A DNA stretch of 14,691 nt from Nitrososphaeraceae archaeon. Lineage in GTDB: Archaea; Thermoproteota; Nitrososphaeria; Nitrososphaerales; Nitrososphaeraceae. Below, piece after piece: positions 5,827-12,558 of the stretch. The DNA lies in NCBI GenBank assembly GCA_029240395.1, contig JAREAJ010000015.1, positions 1 through 14,691 on the forward strand, read 5' to 3'. A program made the translations under genes and the position numbers. How positions within the stretch are numbered: position 1 is the stretch's first letter; each line of letters opens with the position of its first letter. Under the pieces are notes generated by a model that saw only the letters and a list, made by a program, of their open reading frames with translations, was not told the DNA's origin and did not search any database.

Positions 5827-6894
5827 TTGGTCAATACCTCTCCCATTGTGACCATTTCTGAATGTGGACTTATGGTTCAAAATAGTGGACGTAAGATTCT
5901 GCTAGACCCGAGAAAGGAATCAACATCAGATGTGATGTTCTTTTCCCATGCACACTCAGACCACCTGATGAAATTAAAAAAGAAGAATATAGCATATGCC
6001 CAGCAAGTCCTAGCATCAAAGGAGACATCCCACCTGGCCAGGACGCGAGGCGTCGACCTGTCTTTGGCAAAATGTAAGGATTCTTGCGACGGCTACGAGT
6101 TAATTGATACATGCCATGTGCTTGGGTCTAAGGGACTATTGATAGAAAACCAAATCTACTATACTGGGGATATCACGACAAGGAGAAGAGGGTTCATGGG
6201 GGGCGCCCATATACCGAAAGTGGATGTATTGATAGTCGAGTCAACCTTTGGTTCTCCAAGGTATGTCTTCCCTCCCGTTGATGATGTGATACATTTAGCA
6301 AATAAAATCATAGGTGAAATGTTTGACCGAGGAGTATCAGTGATTCTTTTAGGATATCCCCTAGGTAAGGCGCAGCTGCTTACATTTCTGTTTCAACATT
6401 GGGCTCCCATGTTTGTTTACGATTCGGTGGCTAAAATTAATGCCGTTTACAGGGAATTTGGGGTCAGCTTAAGAGAAGGAATTGTATTTTCCACAACCAA
6501 ACAGGACCCCCTCCTCTCGAAGTCGGCTCCATGGCTAATGATAGCACCATTGGCTTCTGCCAGATCTGGATATATTCGAGCAATCAAGGAACGATGCCAA
6601 GCAGTTTCGATAGGATTCAGCGGCTGGGCAATCGACAACAGTTACAAGTACATGATGGGTCTAGACTATGCACTTCCGCTAAGCGATCACTGCGATTATG
6701 AAGAGCTTGTGAGACTAGTCTTGTTGTCCGAAGCGCGCAAGATTTACACATTTCACGGATTTTCTGCGGAATTTGCCAGCTCGCTCAGAGACCTTGGCCT
6801 TGAAGCTGAGCCGGTCTCTCGTCAACACAAATCAAGAGCGGTCAACGTACCAGCAAAAAGGAATAGTACCCTAGACTTGTATTTGAAAGCTTAA
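5827..6894 (+). CDS. Beta-CASP metallo-beta-lactamase nuclease (exonuclease / mRNA 3'-processing-like)
   Basis: A 355-residue two-metal nuclease of the metallo-beta-lactamase/beta-CASP superfamily, in the group annotated as YSH1-like processing factors or DNA-ligase-associated exonucleases. Visible ligands are the HAHSDH motif (41-46), His97 in CHVLGS, and Asp115 in YYTGD. Beta-CASP elements are Glu138 (motif A, VESTFG), His288 in SDHCD (motif B) and His310 in TFHG (motif C, His rather than Val). These enzymes cut single strands of RNA or DNA; which one cannot be told from sequence. The N-terminal KH domains of archaeal CPSF proteins are absent. The last residues, NSTLDLYLKA, resemble a PCNA-binding peptide, hinting at DNA repair. 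The start is TTG, with ATG at 5872 as alternative. The stop overlaps the next gene's stop by a few bases, tail to tail. Confidence 0.85.
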   Translation: MVNTSPIVTISECGLMVQNSGRKILLDPRKESTSDVMFFSHAHSDHLMKLKKKNIAYAQQVLASKETSHLARTRGVDLSLAKCKDSCDGYELIDTCHVLGSKGLLIENQIYYTGDITTRRRGFMGGAHIPKVDVLIVESTFGSPRYVFPPVDDVIHLANKIIGEMFDRGVSVILLGYPLGKAQLLTFLFQHWAPMFVYDSVAKINAVYREFGVSLREGIVFSTTKQDPLLSKSAPWLMIAPLASARSGYIRAIKERCQAVSIGFSGWAIDNSYKYMMGLDYALPLSDHCDYEELVRLVLLSEARKIYTFHGFSAEFASSLRDLGLEAEPVSRQHKSRAVNVPAKRNSTLDLYLKA

Positions 6895-7973
6895 GGTTTA
6901 CCTTGATCTCTAAAATAGGTGATTACTTTGTTGCCGAATGTTTCTATATTCTTAAAGTAACCCTCTCCCCAAAACCGAATTATGAAATGATTAGTTCCTG
7001 CGTCTATAAATCGCTCCAGCATTTGGATTACGTCTTCGGGTTTACCGACACCTATCGCCGTTCTCGCAACACTGTCCGGTATTTTTAGTGCAGCTTTCTT
7101 CATCTGTTCCATAAGTTCTGGCTTGTTCATGGCATATTCAGTAAAATACCTCCTGAAATCGAATTCAGAATCTTGCTGGATGTTGTGAACCTTCAAAAGT
7201 TCTGGCTTGTAAAGGCTCACCTTTACTGCATTTTTCATCTTGTTCCAAGCTTCCTCTCCATCTTCTGTGAAGTAAACGTCGACGTCATTGGCGAATTGAA
7301 AATCATTCAAATCCCTTCCAATCTCTTTAGCACGCTCTCTTATTACGTTGGCGTGATTCTTGAATAGTTCGGGGGTATAACCAATCGGAATCCATCCATC
7401 ACCGTATTTTGCACAAAGTTCCAACGTTTTGGGAGCTCCTGCGGCGATATAGATGGGAGGTCTTGGCTTTCGAATGCTCCTCGCTTGAAGGCAGGCTTCA
7501 ATGAGGTTATAGTATTGTCCCTTATAGTTGACACGCCGGTCTGGCTCCGACGTAAATAGCTTCTCTATCACCTCGAGCTGTTCCTTGAATTTCGACACAG
7601 GTTTGGAGAACTCGATACCAAAATCCACCACATTTTGCGCCTCTCCAGCGCCGATTCCCAATATGGCCCTACCCTTGGTTATTCTATCCAATGTAATAGT
7701 GGAAAGAGCGATAGCTGAAGGATGTCTTCTTATCGCATCGGTTACACATGTTCCGAGCTCTACGTGAGACGTAACGGCTCCTATAGCTGCTAGCATTAAC
7801 CAAGCATCGTTAACAACAGCATTCTTCCATTGAGGAACGTTAGAGTGGTCCATAGTCCAAACTGAATCGTAGTCCATTCGGTCCGCTATTTGACAGGCGG
7901 TTATCACTTGGCTTTCGTCCAGCCCAAGACGCGCAACGTTGAGCCCTTGTGTAAATCCAAATTTTATGGTCAT
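6891..7973 (-). CDS. Luciferase-like (LLM) F420/flavin-dependent oxidoreductase
   Basis: A 360-residue TIM-barrel enzyme of the bacterial luciferase-like family, closest in pattern to F420-dependent members such as methylenetetrahydromethanopterin reductase. Family marks are the YDSVWTMDH strand (35-43), ELGTCVTDAIRRHPSAIAL (72-90), TLDRITKGRAILGIGAGE (94-111), the PPIYIAAGAPKTLELC strand-helix (172-187) and GDGWIP (191-196). The GIGAGE turn and the acidic tracts around it fit F420 better than FMN, but this is a family inference. The substrate is unknown: members range from sugar and alcohol dehydrogenases to monooxygenases, and nearby genes give no decisive hint. The ATG start is clear. The gene is divergent from a helix-turn-helix regulator, and the gap carries an inverted repeat that may control one or both. 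Confidence 0.85.
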   Translation of the reverse strand: MTIKFGFTQGLNVARLGLDESQVITACQIADRMDYDSVWTMDHSNVPQWKNAVVNDAWLMLAAIGAVTSHVELGTCVTDAIRRHPSAIALSTITLDRITKGRAILGIGAGEAQNVVDFGIEFSKPVSKFKEQLEVIEKLFTSEPDRRVNYKGQYYNLIEACLQARSIRKPRPPIYIAAGAPKTLELCAKYGDGWIPIGYTPELFKNHANVIRERAKEIGRDLNDFQFANDVDVYFTEDGEEAWNKMKNAVKVSLYKPELLKVHNIQQDSEFDFRRYFTEYAMNKPELMEQMKKAALKIPDSVARTAIGVGKPEDVIQMLERFIDAGTNHFIIRFWGEGYFKNIETFGNKVITYFRDQGKP

Positions 7974-8000
7974 TCAGAAATGTGATCTCTCCTGGGCTGA

Positions 8001-8012
8001 TTAGCAATAAGG
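8001..8012 (-). promoter_or_regulatory. Possible TATA-like box for the LLM oxidoreductase
   Basis: The minus strand reads CCTTATTGCTAA, about 33 bases before the ATG at 7973. It is a weak match and is listed because it is the best candidate at this distance. Confidence 0.3.
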
Positions 8013-8072
8013 AGAAAAAGAAATATTGTCTCTCCCATTAGTTCAAGAATCCAGACTACGTATATTTAAGTA

Positions 8073-8123
8073 TGACTTGGATAATGCAGCACTACTTGGA
8101 GTTAGCAATTGCTATCCAAGTCA
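8073..8123. repeat. Perfect 11-bp inverted repeat with a third half-site (candidate operator)
   Basis: TGACTTGGATA (8073-8083) and its exact reverse complement TATCCAAGTCA (8113-8123) flank 29 bases. The core heptamer ACTTGGA occurs again in direct orientation inside the spacer (8094-8100), 19 bases after the first copy, giving three copies in 47 bases. The element ends 20 bases before the TATA box of the HTH gene and lies over 60 bases upstream of the LLM gene's possible promoter. This is what an operator for the adjacent regulator would look like; a structured RNA is less likely because it precedes the predicted transcription start. Confidence 0.6.
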
Positions 8124-8142
8124 CCATTTAGTGCCGCGAAAC

Positions 8143-8154
8143 TTTATATAATAA
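8143..8154 (+). promoter_or_regulatory. Strong TATA box for the HTH regulator
   Basis: TTTATATAATAA is the best TATA match in the window. Its centre is about 34 bases before the ATG at 8182, predicting a leader of roughly 8 bases. The ACTTGGA inverted repeat sits immediately upstream. Confidence 0.65.
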
Positions 8155-8181
8155 CCAATAACTTTTTACATTGCCTGGGAC

Positions 8182-8589
8182 ATGCTCTTACCCTCAGAAA
8201 TAGAAGCAAAGTCATTGATCCCCGCAGTAAGATCATTGCTAGCAAGAAAGCTGACCAAGGAATATAATCTCAGGGAAGAGATAGTTGCTAGGGTTTTGGG
8301 CGTAACACAAGCAGCGGTGAGTAACTACATCCGAGGAACTAGGGGAGACACCCAGCTGATGTTGCGTCTATCTTCCACGCCACAAGTCATGCTCATGATA
8401 GACGATATCGCTCGGGATCTTGCAACGGACAAGCTGTATACCCCTAGCACAATGGCTAAACTTGTTAAGCTATGTAACTATATGCGATACACCTTCATAA
8501 TCTGCGATGTTCATCATAGCATAGAGTCTGAAATCGACGAGCAGATATGCGAAACATGTAAGGGAACGTTACTGACTGGGAGACCGTAG
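8182..8589 (+). CDS. Helix-turn-helix transcriptional regulator with C-terminal Cys cluster
   Basis: A 135-residue DNA-binding protein resembling the archaeal predicted regulators of COG2522 (XRE-like HTH). The helix-turn-helix is at about 31-52: REEIVARVLGVTQAAVSNYI, followed by RGTRG. The 'LGVTQAAVS' turn is typical. Residues 56-97 are helical. The C-terminal part has Cys98, Cys108, His111, His112, Cys123 and Cys126 (the last two in CETC), which could bind zinc or an iron-sulfur cluster or sense redox state; this is inference from residue content. In some archaea this HTH is fused to a ThiN thiamine domain, which is absent here. The ATG lies a few bases downstream of the start predicted from a strong TATA box. 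Autoregulation through the neighbouring inverted repeat and control of the divergent LLM oxidoreductase are both plausible. Confidence 0.8.
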   Translation: MLLPSEIEAKSLIPAVRSLLARKLTKEYNLREEIVARVLGVTQAAVSNYIRGTRGDTQLMLRLSSTPQVMLMIDDIARDLATDKLYTPSTMAKLVKLCNYMRYTFIICDVHHSIESEIDEQICETCKGTLLTGRP

Positions 8590-8644
8590 GCGATATGGTT
8601 AGGGGAACCCATGATACCACTCGACACTGAGAAAGTGCAACAAC

Positions 8645-8684
8645 GCTAACCTTCTGGCAAGGCTAGCATTAGATTTCTTCTTTT
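8645..8684 (+). terminator. Hairpin plus T-rich tract after the HTH gene
   Basis: GCTAACCTT pairs with AAGGCTAGC (8645-8653 with 8659-8667) with one mismatch and a 5-base loop. It is followed by a T-rich run, TTTCTTCTTTT (8674-8684). Together this looks like an intrinsic-type terminator for the plus-strand regulator; in archaea the T-run is the part that matters. Confidence 0.5.
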
Positions 8685-8719
8685 CATGTAGTAGCGTAAA
8701 TTATCTCCTAGCAATGGGA

Positions 8720-10012
8720 TTATCTCTTGAGTATTTCCTGCCTTGCGATGGAAATTACCTTGCTTCCGAATACGCGGCCCAGAATCCCCTTAGCCGCGAA
8801 TTCTTCAGTAAATCTAAAACTACCATCATTCTGAATATTGCAGCCCGATACTAATAACGGGACTGGGTCCGCACTATGTGACCTTTTTATGCAGGGGGTG
8901 GAATGATCTGCAGATGCCACGATATAGACATTGCGTGACTTTGATTCTTGCAGTATACTGTCGAAGAATAATCTATCTATTTCCTCAATATTCTTCATTT
9001 TGCCCACTGCATCACCATCGTGTCCAAACTCGTCGGGACCTTTGATGTGTGCATAGATCAGGTCGAAACGATCGATATTAGAGGAGATTTGGTTTGCCTT
9101 CTGCTTGTAGTCATCAACCCTGCCAGAACGCAGGATCTCCATCTTCAAAATATTTGCTATACCGATTTCCACAGGCATATCAACGATCCCTCCTACTTTC
9201 ATACTGTATTTATCCTCTATTGGTTCAAGCATGGGGACCCGACTCCCGGCATCACGAAGGAGGACGCAACTTATGGGTTTCTTTCCATTCCGACTTCTCT
9301 CAGAATTGATGGGATGCTCTCTCAATATATCAATAGCCTGATCGCTAAAATCATTTACCAAGCTGGCCGAAACTTTTGCTTCTTGGCTGTGGTTCTGAGG
9401 CGTACTTTTTTGGACCATGTCATTATATGGAGACGTTCTTGCAACTCCTATTCCAGAGACCTTATCGTATGCTGGATCCGTATTGCTAATATCTTCTGAG
9501 AGTCGCATTTTTTTATGTCTGATTCTCACCACTGTTCTATGGCCAACTGTTGGCCTGATAACTAGGCTTATGTCAGGATCGCTTAATCTAATCCCTGATG
9601 TCAGGCTCTGGCAAATTGAATTGGCTTCATGTACTTGAATGTCTCTTCCTGCCCGGCGATCGAGTATTTGTCTCCTGTTGTCAATTGTGGCAAAGTTTCC
9701 TCTCAAAGCAAGGTCGCCTTCTTGGAAGTCAACGCCCGAGCCCAATAGCTCTACTACTCCCCTTCCGACGTACGCCTGGTTTTTAAAATCATAACCTAAC
9801 ATATTAAAAACTGCAATGTCAGACTGTGGTGCTATGTCGTTTCCGACGGTTATTACTTCCCCCATGCGACCTCTTTTAGCCAAAGAGTCAAGCGCCGGAG
9901 TGGAGGCGGCTTGCAATGGGGTGAGGTCTCCTAACTTAGGATTCGGAAGGTCGCCAACACCGTCAAGCAGTATGTATATTATAGTACTTCTCTCAGTGGA
10001 CACAGGACTCAA
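8720..10012 (-). CDS. apgM: 2,3-bisphosphoglycerate-independent phosphoglycerate mutase, archaeal type
   Basis: ApgM interconverts 3- and 2-phosphoglycerate in glycolysis and gluconeogenesis using two divalent metals and a serine that is phosphorylated in turn. The 430-residue protein is slightly longer than the usual 400-415. Landmarks are the metal-binding LLDGVGD (15-21), the nucleophile Ser64 in APQSDIAVFNMLGYD (61-75), RGNFATI (104-110) and DRRAGRD (118-124). In the C-terminal part they are HIKGPDEFGHDGD (322-334), ASADHST (366-372) and RSHSADPVP (377-385); these supply the remaining Asp and His ligands. Extra length lies in a variable stretch around residues 195-245. The start is TTG, with a TATA-like element at leaderless distance; a GTG three codons in is an alternative. 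The gene is divergent from an unrecognised gene at 10152. Confidence 0.94.
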   Translation of the reverse strand: MSPVSTERSTIIYILLDGVGDLPNPKLGDLTPLQAASTPALDSLAKRGRMGEVITVGNDIAPQSDIAVFNMLGYDFKNQAYVGRGVVELLGSGVDFQEGDLALRGNFATIDNRRQILDRRAGRDIQVHEANSICQSLTSGIRLSDPDISLVIRPTVGHRTVVRIRHKKMRLSEDISNTDPAYDKVSGIGVARTSPYNDMVQKSTPQNHSQEAKVSASLVNDFSDQAIDILREHPINSERSRNGKKPISCVLLRDAGSRVPMLEPIEDKYSMKVGGIVDMPVEIGIANILKMEILRSGRVDDYKQKANQISSNIDRFDLIYAHIKGPDEFGHDGDAVGKMKNIEEIDRLFFDSILQESKSRNVYIVASADHSTPCIKRSHSADPVPLLVSGCNIQNDGSFRFTEEFAAKGILGRVFGSKVISIARQEILKR

Positions 10013-10024
10013 CGGGTGTCGTCA

Positions 10025-10040
10025 AATTTATTTTTATGTA
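10025..10040 (-). promoter_or_regulatory. TATA-like element for apgM
   Basis: The minus strand reads TACATAAAAATAAATT, with its centre roughly 20-25 bases before the TTG at 10012. This is the usual placement for leaderless archaeal genes. Confidence 0.45.
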
Positions 10041-10119
10041 TGCTGTCTGCCGAGCATCCTAATTCCCAGCATTCGGAACAAGACTAGGAGATGATACTGC
10101 AAAGTCCCGATTTCAAAAT

Positions 10120-10131
10120 GAATAATTAATT
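10120..10131 (+). promoter_or_regulatory. TATA-like box for the 10152 gene
   Basis: GAATAATTAATT is centred about 26 bases before the GTG at 10152. A second AT-rich site (around 10136-10147) is too close to the start to be used as a TATA box for it. Confidence 0.4.
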
Positions 10132-10151
10132 GCTTTTCTATTATAATCCCC

Positions 10152-10661
10152 GTGCAAGAGAGCAGTCGCAAAGTGAGATTTTCCCACATAGGTATATCGC
10201 TAGCTGAGTCAGAGACCATTTATGGTATACTTAATGGCACCTTTCATGTCCTAGAAGAGGATCAAGAAATTTTCTTCACCGACGCAGGCGTGGCCGGATC
10301 TATTAAGTTTAGTTTTCCCTATCCCTTTTCTGATCCATTTTTTGATCTGTTTTCGGAAGGATGGTACCAAATCAAGCACGTACTTAAGGATATGAAACGA
10401 AGAAGAAATAAAGATCTTGAGGTCCAGTTTTACTTCGATGGTTTACTACGAGATGAGGGAGTTGTTCACTTTGGTCTTATTTTCCAACTCAAAAATCTGA
10501 ATCAACACGAGTTCGAAATGGCAATCGAAAAGATTGAATATCAGGTCGATACAATCACCATGGAATTATTCAAGAAACGCGAAGGGGGACCAACGTCTAC
10601 ATACACATACAACGTAGCAAAACGAAGATGGATCCGGCAGAATGAACCCTACGAGACGTGA
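10152..10661 (+). CDS. Conserved-looking hypothetical protein, 169 aa
   Basis: I do not recognise this family. The protein is soluble in appearance: no signal peptide and no membrane segment. The first ~60 residues alternate hydrophobic and polar residues as in beta strands (FSHIGISLAES, GTFHVLEEDQEIFFTD). An aromatic-rich patch follows, FSFPYPFSDPFFDLFSEGW, then a basic helix KDMKRRRNKDLE. The strand FYFDGLLRDEGVVHFGLIF and a long amphipathic helix (about 117-143) come next, with a polar, basic tail. The aromatic patch could be a binding surface. Codon use and composition look like the neighbours, so I see no sign of transfer. The start is GTG with a TATA-like box at leaderless distance. It is divergent from apgM, with no obvious functional partner; the gap after it is the longest in the window. 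Confidence 0.65.
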   Translation: MQESSRKVRFSHIGISLAESETIYGILNGTFHVLEEDQEIFFTDAGVAGSIKFSFPYPFSDPFFDLFSEGWYQIKHVLKDMKRRRNKDLEVQFYFDGLLRDEGVVHFGLIFQLKNLNQHEFEMAIEKIEYQVDTITMELFKKREGGPTSTYTYNVAKRRWIRQNEPYET

Positions 10662-10884
10662 GCAGGTGGGAATGTCAAACTTGAATGATAAAAACATCTA
10701 TCTTTCAAACTTTGACGTTGGCGACATGTTAACTCAGTCATGATCGCATTAGGCACCTGATTTGGGTGAAGATATCGGGATCAATACTTCATGACACTGC
10801 AATTGAGATTCCCATAAAGATAGGACCTCCGGAATTATTCTAACGACAGTACCTCGCTGTCACAACGATATCATTAGCTGGGCT

Positions 10885-10894
10885 AGTTTATTAT
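10885..10894 (+). promoter_or_regulatory. TATA-like box inside the long gap
   Basis: GTTTATTATC resembles the boxes in front of several genes here but has no start codon 25-30 bases later. It predicts transcription from about 10915, at the foot of a GC-rich hairpin. Confidence 0.35.
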
Positions 10895-10914
10895 CGACAC
10901 GACGTGAGGGAGTA

Positions 10915-11065
10915 TTCTCGGTCCGCGAGGCTGACCTCGCTGGGGTTGAGGTACAACTTCAATTCCACTTTGATTAGAGCTCTAAGAATTTGCCTTTGCG
11001 ACCAAAAGGCCATAGCAGAGGTGATAAATCCTCTTGAGTGGCAAAGGACTTACCGATAACGCTAA
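10915..11065 (+). ncRNA. Candidate small structured RNA (or long leader of the amidohydrolase gene)
   Basis: From the predicted start near 10915, the plus strand can form a perfect 6-bp hairpin, GCGAGG-CTGA-CCTCGC (10925-10940). It can also form a two-tier hairpin: CCTTTGC (10993-10999) with GCAAAGG (11041-11047) as the lower stem, and AGAGG (11017-11021) with CCTCT (11030-11034) as the upper stem around an 8-base loop. The large asymmetric internal loop (17 and 6 bases) recalls a guide-RNA pocket, but no convincing ACA box or k-turn was found, so I assign no family. The 3' end is a guess. It could instead be a ~200-base 5' leader of the gene at 11116. Confidence 0.25.
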
Positions 11066-11075
11066 AGCCAACCTA

Positions 11076-11087
11076 CAATTTAATTAG
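11076..11087 (+). promoter_or_regulatory. TATA-like box for the amidohydrolase gene
   Basis: CAATTTAATTAG is centred about 34 bases before the ATG at 11116, predicting a leader of roughly 8 bases. A second AT-rich site close to the ATG is too near to serve. Confidence 0.4.
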
Positions 11088-11115
11088 GACATATAGCTGG
11101 AGACTGAACGTATAA

Positions 11116-12540
11116 ATGAATGATTCGTGTGACGTTCTCATCACTAATGCCTCTCTTGTGATTCCAAAAAGTGGGGTATCTTTTGATACAAATATTCTTA
11201 TTGAGAAGGGAAAGATAAAAAAACTCTCCAAATCAGTGAGAGACACAAATGCAGGAAAGAAAATTAATGCGAAAGGAAAATTCGTTCTTCCAGGGCTGAT
11301 TGACCCACACGTTCATTACGGAGTATATACACCTATAGACAAGGCCGCGATCACTGAATCAAGGTCTGCATCAATAGGCGGCGTGACCACGATTATTAGA
11401 ATGTTAAGACTTAGCCATAGCTATAGGGAAATTGAAAGCCATTTACAAGCTAGTAATGGAACCCACTATGTTGACTATGGTATTCATGCATCAATATTCG
11501 GTTTTGGTCAACTGGCTGATGTAGAATACCTCAATAAGAGAGGGATCAACTCCCTCAAGCTGTACTTGAATCTTGGCAATGACCAGAACGTGGTATCAAT
11601 GGACCAGGATCCAGGAAACAATAGCATCAATAATCAGAGAGTCAATGTCACCCGGGACTTGATGACCGCTACAATGAAAAAGGCTGCGCAATCGTCCTCG
11701 GTTGTTCTCGTCCATGCCGAAGATTCTAGCAAATGCTCACGAAGGATTCGTAACGCGCAAGAGCAGGAAAAAAAATACGGAAACCGTGAAATAAATCCAC
11801 TAAAGATATGGTCAGAATGTAGACCTCCAGAATCAGAAGCAGAGACCATTTCTTCGTCATGTCATGTCGCAAAAGAATATGGCTGCCGAGTATACTTCGT
11901 TCATCTTGGCTCCAGGCTCGCATTAGAAAGTGCAGCTAAACAAAAAGCTAATTCACCAGGTCGAATATTTGTTGAAACATGCCCTCATTACTTAACCCAT
12001 TCAATTGATTATCACAGTGTAGTGGGAAAAGTAGTGCCCCCCTTAAGAACGAAAAAGGACGTCGAGTCGACCTGGTGGGCATTAAAAAATGGCATAATTG
12101 ACACCATAGGTAGTGATCATGTTGCGAGTACTTTGTCACTAAAGAGGGGTAACGGGGATCTGTGGACATCCTTAGCTGGGTTCCCCGGAGTAGCGACCCT
12201 TCTGCCAGTCCTTCTGAGTAAGGGAGTAAATGAAAACAAAATAGATCTAGTCAAAGTCTCAGAGCTCACCAGCTATAACACCGCTAGGATTTTTGGCATG
12301 TATCCGAAGAAGGGAATAATCAAAAAAGGTTCAGATGCCGATTTGGTTGTTATTGACCTATCGGTGAGAAAAAAGGTGACACCAGAAATACTCCAATCCC
12401 ACTCCGATTATACAATTTACGACGGTTGGGTGCTAAACGGTTGGCCTGTAATGACTATGGTAAGAGGCGAAGTTATTATGGAAGACGGAGAGATAAATGG
12501 GTCCACACTTGGACATGGTCAATTTGTGGAGATGGGATAA
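11116..12540 (+). CDS. Cyclic amidohydrolase (dihydropyrimidinase/hydantoinase/dihydroorotase family)
   Basis: A 474-residue metal-dependent amidohydrolase that should open a cyclic amide ring. All expected ligands are present: His65 and His67 (DPHVHYG), the lysine normally carboxylated to bridge two metals (Lys148, SLKLYL), His200 (LVHAED), His263 (FVHLGS) and Asp334 (GSDH). ETCPHYL (287-293) and VVPPLR (306-311) are shared with dihydropyrimidinases and class I dihydroorotases. The C-terminal beta sandwich ends with GSDADLVVIDL and MVRGEVI. Length and motifs fit hydantoinase or dihydropyrimidinase better than bacterial PyrC, but substrates in this family are often misassigned. Dihydroorotase is a live alternative; no pyrimidine genes are adjacent. 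Residues 155-180 and 345-355 are less typical. The ATG start is clear. The gene converges with rpiA across 18 bases. Confidence 0.85.
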   Translation: MNDSCDVLITNASLVIPKSGVSFDTNILIEKGKIKKLSKSVRDTNAGKKINAKGKFVLPGLIDPHVHYGVYTPIDKAAITESRSASIGGVTTIIRMLRLSHSYREIESHLQASNGTHYVDYGIHASIFGFGQLADVEYLNKRGINSLKLYLNLGNDQNVVSMDQDPGNNSINNQRVNVTRDLMTATMKKAAQSSSVVLVHAEDSSKCSRRIRNAQEQEKKYGNREINPLKIWSECRPPESEAETISSSCHVAKEYGCRVYFVHLGSRLALESAAKQKANSPGRIFVETCPHYLTHSIDYHSVVGKVVPPLRTKKDVESTWWALKNGIIDTIGSDHVASTLSLKRGNGDLWTSLAGFPGVATLLPVLLSKGVNENKIDLVKVSELTSYNTARIFGMYPKKGIIKKGSDADLVVIDLSVRKKVTPEILQSHSDYTIYDGWVLNGWPVMTMVRGEVIMEDGEINGSTLGHGQFVEMG

Positions 12541-12558
12541 ATAGATAGGAGGACATTG

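Larger units (their letters stand above)
10662..11115. other. 454-base gene-free stretch
   Basis: No reading frame of useful length exists on either strand. Near its left end GTCAAA (10674-10679) pairs with TTTGAC (10711-10716), continuing imperfectly inward; this could end the upstream transcript. A TATA-like box (10885-10894) is followed at the right distance by two clear hairpins (10925-10940 and 10993-11047), described separately. An AT-rich box (11076-11087) serves the amidohydrolase gene. Another small hairpin, GACAG/CTGTC with a 7-base loop, lies at about 10845-10861. No tRNA B-box and no RNase P or SRP RNA signature was seen. Confidence 0.6.

Noticed and set aside
8040..8056. GTTCAAGAATCC, another partial tRNA T-loop match
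   Set aside because: The flanks do not pair, and the adjoining sequence is explained by promoter and operator elements.
9020..9499. 159-codon plus-strand frame over apgM
   Set aside because: It is antisense to the conserved C-terminal half of apgM, with no family resemblance and no promoter-like box of its own.
10993..11070. H/ACA guide RNA reading of the two-tier hairpin
   Set aside because: The internal loop is too asymmetric (17 and 6 bases) and no ACA box or clear kink-turn is present at the right places, so only 'structured RNA candidate' is claimed.
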